Source: Talaromyces rugulosus (lineage: Eukaryota; Ascomycota; Eurotiomycetes; Eurotiales; Trichocomaceae). From it: a DNA stretch of 64,000 nt. A program made the translations under genes and the position numbers. Shown here one piece after another: positions 11,943 to 22,330 of this stretch; the first letter of the stretch is position 1; the number at the start of each line of letters is the position of its first letter. Under the pieces are notes generated by a model, which searched no databases, was not told where the DNA came from, and worked only from the letters and a program-made list of their open reading frames with translations. The stretch spans positions 1,054,001-1,118,000 of the forward strand of contig NC_049565.1 of NCBI RefSeq assembly GCF_013368755.1. Direction: 5' to 3'.

Positions 11943-12747
11943 ATGGCACAATCCACGGCCTTTGTGCTCGTCGGCGGCGTGTCGCACACTCCTGTCTTCT
12001 TCGACGCCCTGATCAAAGAACTATCCCAGCACGGCTACCAGTCCCATGCCGTCAGCTATCCCACCGTCGGCCGCGACACTGTAGGGACAACGCAGCAGGA
12101 CGAAGTCAAGGCAATCCAGGACGCGGTCGCACGTTTTGTCGACGACGAGCAGAAAGATGTTATTCTGGTGATGCACTCCTACGGCGGATGGCCCGGCAGC
12201 AGAGCTGTCAAGGGCTTTGATAAGGAAAGCAGAACCAAGGAGGGAAAGAAGCACGGTATTGTCGAACTTGTGTTTCTGGCGGCGTTTTTGCTGCCGGATA
12301 ATGCGCCCATGGCGAACTACTCGTATCTGCCTCCGTGGTTGACCAACGAGGTAGGCTTACCTCAATGTTTATTTTATATTCTATCTTTTTCCCGCATATC
12401 TGACAGGAAAATAACAGAACGGCGAGCGCATCCCCAACGAACAGTCGGTCCCCCTCCTCTTCAGTGACCTGGACCCGGCCTCGCAACAACACTGGCTGTC
12501 CAAATTCGAGCCTCAGCGCAATGATTTCACGGCCGAGACGATCCCTGATGCGCCCTGGCATTTGTCCATTCCCAAAACCTATATCATTACCAGCCAGGAC
12601 AAGACGGCGACTATCCCGTTCCAGTTGACCATGCTGCAGGGAGTCATGGACGAGACTTGGTCGATCAAGACTATCAAGGCTGGCCATGAGCCGTTTCTCA
12701 GTCAGCCGGCGAATTTGGCCAAGGTGTTGCTGCAGCCGACTTTTTAG
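11943..12747 (+). CDS. Alpha/beta hydrolase
   Basis: There are two exons, 11943-12350 and 12418-12747, giving 245 residues. The N-terminus FVLVGGVSHTPVFFDAL is the first strand and oxyanion loop of the fold. The nucleophile elbow is MHSYGG, a serine in a G/H-x-S-x-G context. The acidic residue is likely in the YIITSQDKT strand, and the histidine is in AGHEPFLSQP near the end, as in EstC/methylesterase-like (AB hydrolase 6) proteins. The intron (GTAGGC...AACAG) lies between WLTNE and NGERIP. In fungal clusters such enzymes open or form lactones, deacylate or epimerise; which of these applies cannot be told. It begins divergently from the rhodopsin-domain gene. Confidence 0.85.
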
Positions 12748-12807
12748 TTACAACTATCTAAATAGACATATTTACATGATAGCTAGATGAGCGTTAAATT
12801 CTAGTCA

Positions 12808-13842
12808 TCATTTCGTCTTCTGAGCCACAACTGTCTGGAAAAGATGCGACGCATAAGCACCACGCTGCGCTTCCTCGTACGCAGCACTGACCAGTGCTCT
12901 CATCTCGTCCCCGGACCCCGGAGGACCAGCTTTGTCCAGAAACATGCTTGCATATTCCTCAAAAACCATGCAGCACAAATGTGTTACTGTCTTGTGATGC
13001 CACGGAACTTCTCGTTTGCGGTCGACGGCTATAATGTTCATGTTGTATCGCTGCAGCGTTGCTGGTAAGTTGGAAACCCAACTAAACACATAATTAGTTT
13101 CTACAGTTCGAGAAAATATTTGGAAAAAAAGTAACAGGGACGAACCTTCCCGGAACTCTGGTTTCGAGTTTCTCAACCAGTTTCGCCAAGTTAGGCGCTT
13201 GGCCGTTCTCATGCAGGTCAACCTGCAAAGGGTCGAATTCCTCCCATTGAAGATAACCGCCAGGACCTACACCAAAATCAGTTCTTTTCAAGCCAAACAA
13301 AATTTATAAATGTGTCAAGACATACGCAAAAGTTCAATGCTGTGGTCAATAATCCAGGTCGGATCATCATTATGCACCACCGACTGCAACAGCCGAATAT
13401 GAACAACATCATACTGCCCCTTCAACTCCTCAGGTGCCGGTTTGGACGCATCTACTGCTCTGAGCTGAACACCCGGCGGGAGATTGTTGGCGTCGATGAA
13501 CGAATCCGCGGATATATCGTAGCCGTGCAGGTTTCGATACGAATTATCATTTCCGATCTCGCAAAGCCAGAGCCTGTATTCTTTCTATTATTATTATTGT
13601 TCATCTAAGCTGGTGCAGAGAAGTGTATACCCCGTTCCAGTGGCTATATCGGCAATGTCCCGTACTTGTCTGGAGATTTCCGGGTGTATCAGGTATCCAA
13701 GCGTGTCACGCCATACGTACTGCAGCAAATTGATTCTAAAATGGACTGTAAGTAAACGACAGATATTGATTCAGAGTCTAGATTCTCACCGGGTCCAGGA
13801 AATGGAACCTCGAGTCAAGGGGTAGTTATCCTCTTTTGACAT
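12808..13842 (-). CDS. LaeA/UMTA-like class I methyltransferase
   Basis: There are five exons on the minus strand, about 290 residues. The start MSKEDNYPLTRGSISWTR joins to INLLQYVWRDTLGYLIHP, a hallmark opening of this fungal family. The SAM-binding motif spans a splice: DIATGTG then LWLCEIG. Next come GYDIS (acidic loop), VDASKPAPEEL, and YDVVHIRLLQSVVHND. PGGYLQWEEFD follows another splice. Joins were confirmed by frame. Members are found in many fungal clusters as small-molecule N- or O-methyltransferases; the best-known relative, LaeA, is a global regulator, but this protein lacks anything pointing specifically to that role. It is convergent with the hydrolase (stop codons about 60 bases apart) and divergent from the P450. 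Confidence 0.85.
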
Positions 13843-14539
13843 GTTTAAACCATCAATTGATGTATAGATGTTTGTTACTTTGTTACATTCGTGGATGGGA
13901 GGGATACATAATTATGTAAAAGTCAATACAATGACAGGTCAAGTAATCATGACTAAAATGGTATGTCAATTCAACTAGGTGCTTATCATTATATAATCAG
14001 TGCTAGTATTGTTAGCTAAGCACGTTACATAAAAATATACGAACTACGATTGTCAGCTGAGCACGCTAGTTACACAAAATATACGAACTACGACAACTCC
14101 ATACTACGTACAAGATCCACATCAGCGCCCTCGAGCCTATGCCCCATGCCTTAGGAGATCTGCACTTCATACTTAGTATTAGTTATGCACCCTGGCAAGT
14201 GTTGGTTGATGTTCTGTAATTCATACCGAACTAGGGCTTTGTATTTTGGGGGCTATTCTGAATACGCATGGATACGGTAGATCATATCGTCGGCAGACTT
14301 TGCTTTTTTTCGAATTATCCATTCAGTGTATTATCTAGGGTGTTAGTTTTAGCTATTAATAAATAATTATTATCACTGTCTTAATTTAGCAATCCGGCAG
14401 TTACTGTTACAAGCATAATTACTCACGAGCTACTCTGCATAATTGACTTGGTTCCTTCTTATCAATACCGTCGTTGAGCAGTTCTACGTGGATAAAGAAA
14501 ATTCATGAAATAACACGATAATATCAGGAGACGGTTGCA
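13843..14539. promoter_or_regulatory. Divergent promoter between methyltransferase and P450
   Basis: These are 697 AT-rich bases between two cluster gene starts. They contain an imperfect direct repeat at 14012-14093 and no gene I can support. Confidence 0.55.
14012..14093. repeat. Imperfect direct repeat of about 40 bases
   Basis: Copy one (14012-14049) and copy two (14053-14093) share the order AGCTRAGCACG, TTACAYAAAA and ATATACGAACTACGA. Copy two has a four-base insertion (CTAG) and one A fewer in its A-run. The two copies lie almost back to back in the shared promoter. Confidence 0.8.
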
Positions 14540-16493
14540 ATGGCCATCACTGAAGTGAATCTCTGGTTCGCTGCTGGTGTTTTGTTCGCAGTGTACCTCG
14601 CAACCACAATCGTTTATCGCCTCTACTTCCATCCTCTCGCCAAATTTCCAGGCCCGACATTGGCGGCGATAACAGACTACTGGGAGCTGTATCAGGATTT
14701 CTTTCGCGAAGAAGGTGGTCATTTGTATCTTGAGCTGGATAAGCTGCATGAGAAATATGGTATGCTCCGTAGTTATGTATATCTTGCGAGATAGAAACTA
14801 AATTGGGACTTCGTTTTTTGCAGGACCCGTCGTTCGGATCAGGCCCAATGAAGTCCACGTCAAAGACTCGCATTGGATGGACGTTCTCTATCCCGGGTCT
14901 CTGGAGGTATGTATTCATACATGTACTCCAGCCGCGCATCGCCCCTACAAAGTGACTTACTGGACCAGCGTCGTGATAGAGATCCGCTCGTGGGCACAGC
15001 AATCGGCACTCCGTACGCAAGTAAGATTCCCTATTCGATAACATCCTTTTTCTTTCTTTCTTGATTTGAGAGGGAAAAGCTGATTCAGCTGTTGCAAAGC
15101 AATCGGAACCGGCCCACACGCTCTCCATCGCATACGAAAAGCCGCCATAGCCCCTTTCTTCTCCAGCCGCTCAGTTGCCGAAATGGAAGAAATGCTGCAA
15201 GATCGGGCATCAATTTTTTGCCAGACACTTGAAAACCAAATCAGCAAAGTCTTGGATATGCGCGTGTTTTTTTTCGCCTGGACAACGGACTTTATCACCG
15301 GGCAGATTTTCGGAAACAGTGCGGGTGTGTTCTGGGACGGCGAGCGCGCGCACAACTATTTTGATATTATGTTTGACTTTTCTGGCAAGTTTCCACTGAC
15401 AAAGCATTTTCCGTGGCTTGTTACGATGGGTTTGGCGTTGCCGTTGGCAGCGTGGAAGATTCTGTTTCCGTCTCTGGTTCCTTATGTTTCGATCTATAAA
15501 GTACGTTCTTGCTTCCAGATTATCAAAGACTTTGTTTAATGAATTCAATTGTTAGGACTTGCTTGACAGGGCCCAGAATGCCTGCATAGCCCACACGGAC
15601 AAATCCAATGTCAACCCGAAAGATGGCAAGGAGGATATATTCGAGACAATCCTGACGAGCGATTTGCCGCCTGAAGAAAAGACTCCTAAGCGCATGGCTA
15701 ACGAAGTATTCAATTTGCTGGTTGCTGGCAGTCTGACGACGGCCAAGACAGCGACTTACGGAATCTTTCACGTTTTGGCAAACCCTGATATTTATGAACG
15801 AGCCCGGGCTGAGTTGAAGGAGGCAATTCCAGATAACAAGTCAATGCCATCTTTGAAGACTTTGCAGAAACTGCCGGTTTTGGTAAGAAATGACAAGATC
15901 AAGAAAGAATGAATGACTACTTATCCAAGATACAGACTGCCATTATCAAAGAGACGAATCGCCTCGGTTGCGTGGTCACCACACGATTCCCAATGATATC
16001 GCCTAACAAGGACCTACAGCATGGCGAGACAGCCATTCCTGCAGGAGTACGTACTTTGCAAATGTTCCAAAATCTTTATGACTATTAACGAATTATAGTC
16101 CTCCATTAGCATGACCTATTGCAAAGCCGGAATGGATCCATCCATCTTCGCCGAGCCCAACGAGTTCCGACCAGACCGATGGATAGCTGGTGAACAAAAA
16201 CCTCATGACTACGACCACTATGTTCTGCCATTTGGCCGCGGCAGTCGAGTTTGCATTGGAGCACAGTGAGTGTAATGCCACATAAGAAAAAAAATTGGAC
16301 TACCGCTGACAAGTGTAGTCTCGCATATGCACAGTTGTACCTTCTACTCGCATACGCGTTCCGCTTCTTCGACATGGAACTGTACGATACTACGCGTGAG
16401 AGGGATATAGATATCAAGGGTGGTGGGCCGTTGGGGGAGCCTACCCGCAGTACAAAAGGAGTTCGCGTGCGTGTCAAAGGGGTTGTGGCTTGA
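14540..16493 (+). CDS. Cytochrome P450 monooxygenase
   Basis: There are about eight exons, roughly 515 residues. An N-terminal membrane anchor (LWFAAGVLFAVYLATTIVY) is followed by RLYFHPLAKFPGP, the usual proline-rich hinge. The I-helix reads LLVAGSLTTAKT, the K-helix ExxR is KETNR, the PERF-like segment is FRPDRW, and the haem loop is FGRGSRVCIGA with the cysteine ligand. The overall pattern fits the trichodiene-oxygenase-like class II fungal P450s. Introns were placed at EKYG/PVVR, PGSLE/RDRD, TPYA/IGTGP, SIYK/DLLDR, LPVL/TAII, IPAG/SSIS and CIGA/HLAY. The acidic residue normally before the I-helix threonines is replaced by leucine, which is unusual. It would hydroxylate or otherwise oxidise the cluster intermediate in the endoplasmic reticulum. 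Confidence 0.9.
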
Positions 16494-17046
16494 TATATCA
16501 TGCCTGCATAAAATAGTTAGCTAAAAGCTGTGTTTTTATTATACACCGAGGCCCTATAAAAACTACTTTGGAAGTTTGAGTACCGCAAGTTTGAGTACCG
16601 CAAGTTTGAGTGGTTGGGTAATAGGTCCTTGCAGGGAATAGGGACCAACTGCTGATATGGCTTATTCGAGGAATCGATTATGACGCTATTTCTCTCCGGG
16701 CGAGTCATCGGGAAAGAAATTGAACTATAACAAAGATGGAGGCAATACCTACGAGGATTCTTTATTTATCAACACCCACAACTTGTTAAGAATAGTATAT
16801 TGGGGCTTGTACTGTTAGTCCACATAGTAATTAGAATAGTTTATGGTCAAAAATACTAGTTAACCATTGGATATAAACGAAATATAGATAGCAGAGCACA
16901 CTAGATTCGGGCATAAGTCCACCTAGCATGTAATATTTAAGGCCAGGTAGCCCCACTCCATAGAAATTGAATTTGGCCCCTTTCAATCTTTGAAGACTCA
17001 TCATCATTTACTTCGTACACCTTTGGTTTCATTTACTAAAATCACC
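16494..17046. other. Intergenic gap between P450 and FAD monooxygenase
   Basis: It holds the P450 3' flank with the 15-base repeat and then the promoter of the monooxygenase. No gene is seen. Confidence 0.5.
16572..16611. repeat. 15-base tandem repeat, about 2.7 copies
   Basis: The unit AAGTTTGAGTACCGC occurs twice in full and once in part, just downstream of the P450 stop codon. Confidence 0.85.
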
Positions 17047-18588
17047 ATGGCGCAGAACATCGAGTATTTTCAACTTGAAATAGGTATCGTAGGAGGTGGC
17101 ATAGGCGGGTTGTCAGCTGCAGTTGCGCTGAGCAAGTTGGGACATCGAGTCACCATTTTCGAGGCGGCATCAAAACTTAGCCAGGTAAGACTAATTCTTT
17201 GTTTATTATTCAAACGTGATTATGAAAGTAATCTAAATTTGAAAAAGATCGGAGCGGGAATCCAAATGACCCCGAATGCAAGCAAGCACCTCATCAACTG
17301 GGGCGTCTGCCAAGATTTCATCAACCCAAATTCCCGTTTCCCATGCTTCAAGGTCCGGCGCTGGTCGGATGGCGAAATTATTGGACGCATGGAAACCGAG
17401 ATACACTACGAGAAATTTGGCGGGCCATATATTCAGCTGCATCGTGCAGATCTACAGGAAGGTCTTGTCAAGGTTGCTACGGAGAATGGCGTTCAGCTGA
17501 ACGTGAACTCGCGTGTTGTCGACTTTGATTTTGGTCAGCCGACGATTATTCTTGAAGATGGTCGGAGAGTCGATGTAGATCTGGTTATTGCTGCGGATGG
17601 TCAGTCCAAAATGTCATTTTTAATGAAAAAGAAGAAAAGAAAGAATGAACTGGCTGACTTTGTAGGTATCAAATCGGTTGGGCGATGCAAACTCAGCGGA
17701 GCCCCGGCTCCAGAAACTACCTCGACCGGCCTTGCTGTGTTCAGGACCACATTAGACATAGAGGTTGTCAAGTCGTATCCTGATCTTCACCATCTCGTCA
17801 ATGAGCCTGGAATAAGTCTTTGGTGGGTGTTCATTTAACTCAATCGAAAAGTGACAGGCTGATAGACTCAGGGTTGGACCTGGCCGACATGCCGTAGCCT
17901 ATGCCATGAGAGGCGATACCCTTGTGAACCTCGTACTAGAATATCCTGAATCTAGGCCTCCTTCGGAATGGGACGAGGCAAAGTATGTAGACGAAGTTAG
18001 GGCTGAGTTTGCGGGGTGGGATTCAAAGTCAGTCACCCTGATTTCCCTCTACGGAACATGCTCTTGACAAACTAACAGACCCATGACAGTCTTCACCTGT
18101 TATTACAGCATGTCAAATCCGGAATGAAGTGGCCACTACGCTTTAGCGTGCCTTTGAAGAAATGGACCTCCTCGTCTGGTCAGTTTGTGTTGCTAGGAGA
18201 TGCAGCACATGTGGTTCCCTCGTTTTTAGCGCAAGGTAGGTTCTGATCTATAATTATTGACGGATTATTTCCTGATATTATCCATTCATGTGCAGGTGCT
18301 GCAATGGCAATCGAAGATGCAGTAGCTTTAGCCAACATTCTCTCGAAAGCCTCATCGATCGCGGATTTGCCGGCATCATTGCATGCTTTTGAGTCTCAGA
18401 GAATGGAACGAAAAGAAAAGGTCCAAGATCTCTCGCTGCGCAATCTTAAACTTTATCATTTGGATGATGGAGAAGCACAGAGAAAGAGAGATGGTCTTGA
18501 TGAGTTTGGTAATGAAGATGAACATAGCCAATTGTGTCCGATTTGGCGAAATGACAAAGATCAACAGTGGCTTTACGGATATAATTAA
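17047..18588 (+). CDS. FAD-dependent monooxygenase (salicylate hydroxylase/epoxidase type)
   Basis: There are six exons, about 405 residues. The N-terminal Rossmann motif is IGIVGGGIGGLSAAVAL with an acidic FAD ribose residue in TIFEAA. IGAGIQMTPNA follows the first splice. The second FAD motif, DLVIAADG, ends at a splice to IKSVGR, and the third is LLGDAAHVVPSFLAQG, then AAMAIEDA. These are the three conserved elements of the PF01494 class. Introns were checked by frame at SQ/IGAG, ADG/IKS, LWV, WDSN/LHLL and QG/AAMA. ATG 17047 is chosen for its CACC context; an in-frame ATG at 16990 would add 19 residues that look like leader. In meroterpenoid clusters related enzymes epoxidise the prenyl chain before cyclisation; others hydroxylate phenols. 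There is no C-terminal membrane helix of the kind seen in several prenyl epoxidases, so ring hydroxylation is at least as likely. Confidence 0.88.
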
Positions 18589-18784
18589 TTGATAGAGTGA
18601 AGGATACAGCATGGCAATGAAATATATACCAATTTATACAGAGGTTGGTTTACATATGCACTGTTCCGAATCAATTTCTTTTCAAGGCTTGTTATTTGTG
18701 TTTTAGCCCAATCAAATCCGTATTAATCAATCTAGTCAATGCTGCAATATATACCCTGCTAGGATAAAATACATCATCTATAAT

Positions 18785-20275
18785 CTAGAGCAATTGAGTC
18801 TCAATGATTGACTCAGGGAATGCCGGAGAAGACCACAGCTTCACGATTTTGAACCCAGCCAAAGTCAGCAGCTCCTCCCACATACGAAAAGTTCTCTCTC
18901 GCGCGGAGAAGGTAGCCATCATGGTCAAATCGCCAGCGGTAATATCGGGGGTAGCGCCTTGGGTCGGAACGACCTTTTCGTGCAGGAGAAGTGTACTATA
19001 GCCCTTTTCCATCGATGCAGCCAATAACTTCAATACTTTTACAGCCTCTTGGTCCGACCACCCGTGAAATACGATGTGCGTGTAATATGCGCGAGCACCT
19101 AGGCAACCAGGTTAGCTACTGCATTAACTTACATTCGAAAAGCTTCCACAAGAAGATGAAGGGGAAGAGGATGCACCTTTTACAGGTTGTTCTTCAAAAA
19201 GATTATGACCCATGACTTTAATCGACTCGTGCACCGATATAGTCGGAACCGCAGCCTCCAGCTCCTGTAGAACAAGACTTCCAGACGGGAGACCAGAATG
19301 TCTCTCTCGAAACCTCATAATATCTAGACCTTTTCCACCACCGGCATCAACCAGAAGTGGACGGTCTGGGTTCCAATTCGCGACCAGACGGTCTGTAGGA
19401 TAAAGATCAACCCAATTCCCGCGCGCAGTATTGTAAGCATCCATCACATTCTGAAAAGTCTGGACGCGCTGAGGGTCGGAGCTGATAAACTCAAAGTAGC
19501 TTTGGTCTGACTGTTTCGTGGCTTGCCAATTGGAGCATTTGGGGTCGCTGGGGTTTTGGTAGCTGTTGTCTGCTAGATATTGTGGCAGGTGGAGAAATGC
19601 AGGCCAAGTCGACCCTATCCTGTTTATATTTAGTGTTCTATAATTTTTTTTCCTACTTCAAAGGAGGACATACATGAAAGGAATTGTATCACTGGCACCT
19701 GGTTTTGCAAGAGACTCGGTGAAAGGAGTCAGGTAATAGGTGTCTTCTGAAATCTCCCTGAGAGCAAACATAGCTGCTAGATGGCGAGCAACACGACCTG
19801 TGATTTTGTACGTATCAGCAGTGAATATATGCATTTTAAACATACCAACATACCCAGCAACGCTTCGTCCGCCCCAGTAATCCTAGCTAACTCGACTACT
19901 GATTTGGGCCCACCGCCATCTTCTGTCCATTTCTTAAATAGGTCGATATCGAGGCAGACCTTCAAAGCAGCAACAAAAGCTGGCTACAGTTTTTGATTTA
20001 ACTCAAGAGCTTTTTAAGTTTCGAGGCTTGGTTCTTTGACATACCTCCATCCATGCCAGTCTGTGAACCGTCTCCCATGGGGACTCGATCTCGGTTAAGA
20101 GTTTCCAAAGAGCGAGTCGTACTTGACTTCGCTCTTCATTGTTGGAAAAGGTTACGTCTCGCAATCGGGAAATGTCCGCGAGTACTTGTGTGAAATTTTG
20201 TGTCATGTCTGGCTGGAGATGGAAACTGCGGTTTCGGTTTGAAGCTGTCAGAGGTGCAGGAACGACGGAAGACAT
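18785..20275 (-). CDS. Class I SAM-dependent O-methyltransferase (second copy)
   Basis: There are five exons on the minus strand, about 410 residues. The order matches the gene at 8044-9498: the helical start with EIESPWETVHRL, then PAFVAALKVCLD after the first splice, DEALLG before the second, IPFI before the third, the SAM motif LLVDAGGGKGLD, and the catalytic stretch THIVFHGWSDQEA, which begins after an extra intron (GTGCAT...CCTAG). The C-terminus ends in ESIIETQLL. ATG 20275 (MSSVVPAPLT) is preferred; an in-frame ATG at 20302 is possible. The catalytic stretch has Gly-Trp-Ser-Asp where the first copy has Asp-Trp-Pro-Asp. It closes the cluster on the right and is convergent with the FAD monooxygenase. 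Confidence 0.85.
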
Positions 20276-21626
20276 TTGTCCACTAAAGCTGCAAGCAAGC
20301 AATTGATTGAATTATCTAAAGTTACAGTATATGACAGTCTTGTAATTACGCTGTATTAATACTAGTGGTTGTAATTTACATTTTTGTAAAATTCGTGAAT
20401 ATTAGGGTTACTGTACGGAGTGATACAAAAGGTTGGGGGCCGCAGTCCTGATAGGACTTGGTTACTGGTGCCCAATGATATCGGACGCAAGGTTTAGATG
20501 ACAGCAAACAGTAAACACCTTGACTTAAGACTAACAGTCTGGTTCCATTTCGGCGCAGTACGATTAACGAAACCCAGCGTTGCCCCATATAACCTCAAAA
20601 TACCCCTGCGCCGCGCCACATCACCCGGTAAACTCCCTCAATTACCCAAGAAACTGCTCCAAGAGCCGTGGACGCTTGATGATTTGGTCTTAGCCAAAGG
20701 GGTGGAAGGGAGAATATACTGGCCAATATTTGTGTGATTATACAACAAGCAATATCTGGTTAATTACTGGTCAAATATATCACTTGGTTTTTTTTATTTT
20801 TTATCTCTCTTATTTTTCCTGTTGCTTTTGTTATTCTATATTATGGAAGACAGAGAGATACAACAGCTAGCGCATGTGAGTAAGATTGTCTAGTAGAATC
20901 CGACAGGTGAAGGTTACGGCCATCTCAATTCAATACTCCGACTTATTATGTCTAAACACTCCACTGCCTGTTTCGCAGATTTCACATGGGTTCTTACAGA
21001 GAGTACATTGCTAGACTGGCCCTAGAGGCTCATGCGGTAACTTAGTACAGGTCCATCCACCAATTCTAAAACGGAACTTTCTAGGCAGGTCTTGATCAGG
21101 GCAGGTCGAAAGGTAACATACGCTTGCATACTTGACCAGGACATCTGGACAGCAAAAAAAAAAAAAAAATTCATTGTTTTTCGGCTTCCAACACCATGTG
21201 AGTCGAAAACAGATGAGTCGGCACTGATTAAAGCGCACGGTAACATATCACAAGCGTGCGCTTTCTATTTGTGGGATTTCAAGTGATACTGCTTTCAATG
21301 ATCACGTTAGCGCCTGTCTACAAGCGGGGAACCTTGTCAGTTGACGCCATATTTAGGATAAGGAATGGAGTTTGTCGATTGTGCATGGATTGGCCACACG
21401 AATGCATAATGAGGCGCGAAAATGAGGAGAAGAGAGGGGGGAAGAGGGGGTTTCGTGGCCGCCAATATTCGAGCGCCCATTCGCGATAGAGGAGAGTTGG
21501 TTCCTCGTCCAAATATATAAAGCATAAAGGTCTATGATTGAGGATGATAGTATTGTGCAGTGAATTGAGAGTGGAAAAGTTGAAGAAAGTTGGAGGGTGT
21601 CTCCTCCATCTAAAAACAAGCGTCCT
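20276..21626. other. Intergenic, no gene seen
   Basis: It holds the promoter of the second O-methyltransferase and AT-rich sequence with a run of about 15 A at 21155-21169. The short open frames here (for example 20498-20737) show no recognisable family. Confidence 0.5.
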
Positions 21627-22330
21627 CTACACTACTTGAGCGCCTATTGTTGTCAGTACCCCACCAGCATAAACCGGATATGCCAGCCCCCCAGTTGTGG
21701 CTATATACAGCGTGTTGGAGTCTCGCTTCGTTCTGCCAAACGTTACACTTGAGGGCTCAGCGAGTGTCGTTGAGTTGATGCCTCCAGCGATGATATCTAC
21801 AACCCCGCGCGGCGTCACTCTCTGTACCGAGTTACCTAGTTCTGTAGCAATGAGTGCCGACCCTTTCGCTTCCAAGGCAAAGTCGTCCCAGTTGATTTGC
21901 GCAATACCGTCTTCTAGATGCGGATTGGCGATAAACTCTGCTGGGCCCAATGGCAAGCCTAGGGGCGATGGAGGAGTAGAGGTAACGTTGAGATGTAGTG
22001 AAGAACAGAGTCCCGCCTTGCTGCTGAGAACCATTGTTTCGAGGCAAAAACTTGAGGCCATTGATACCCTCCTGAAACCCTGTAGAGAGTGGCGGCGCCA
22101 TAAGGGGATCCTTTGTAATGATGGAATAACTGCCGGTCTCTGTGTTGATACTCCAGACCAACCCCAGTTTGCTGTCGGATGCCAGGAGTAGCGTATCGCT
22201 GAGTTTCGTGAGACCATTTAGGAATTCGGCTTCTGGCATAGTGATAAACTGTTCTACGGAAGGCTCAGGCGTGTTAAAATCTGCGCGCCATATGGTGCCG
22301 GTTCCACAACTCGTCAAAAGATGAAGATAT
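21627..22330 (-). pseudogene. Decayed SMP-30/gluconolactonase-like beta-propeller gene
   Basis: Two overlapping frames on the minus strand each carry part of one six-bladed propeller. The upstream part (about 22317 down to about 22000) reads GTIWRADF, FLNGLTKL, GLVWSINTETG, GINGLKF and TLFFTTSQ. The downstream part (about 21970 to 21627) reads PLGPAEFIANP, INWDDFALEA, IATELGNSVQRV and LYIATTGGLAYP, then a stop. They join only through a one-base shift around 21970-21990. About the first third of a normal SMP-30-like protein is missing upstream, where only AT-rich DNA follows. It is therefore truncated and frameshifted. The intact gene at 40377-41417 is from the same superfamily. Confidence 0.65.
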
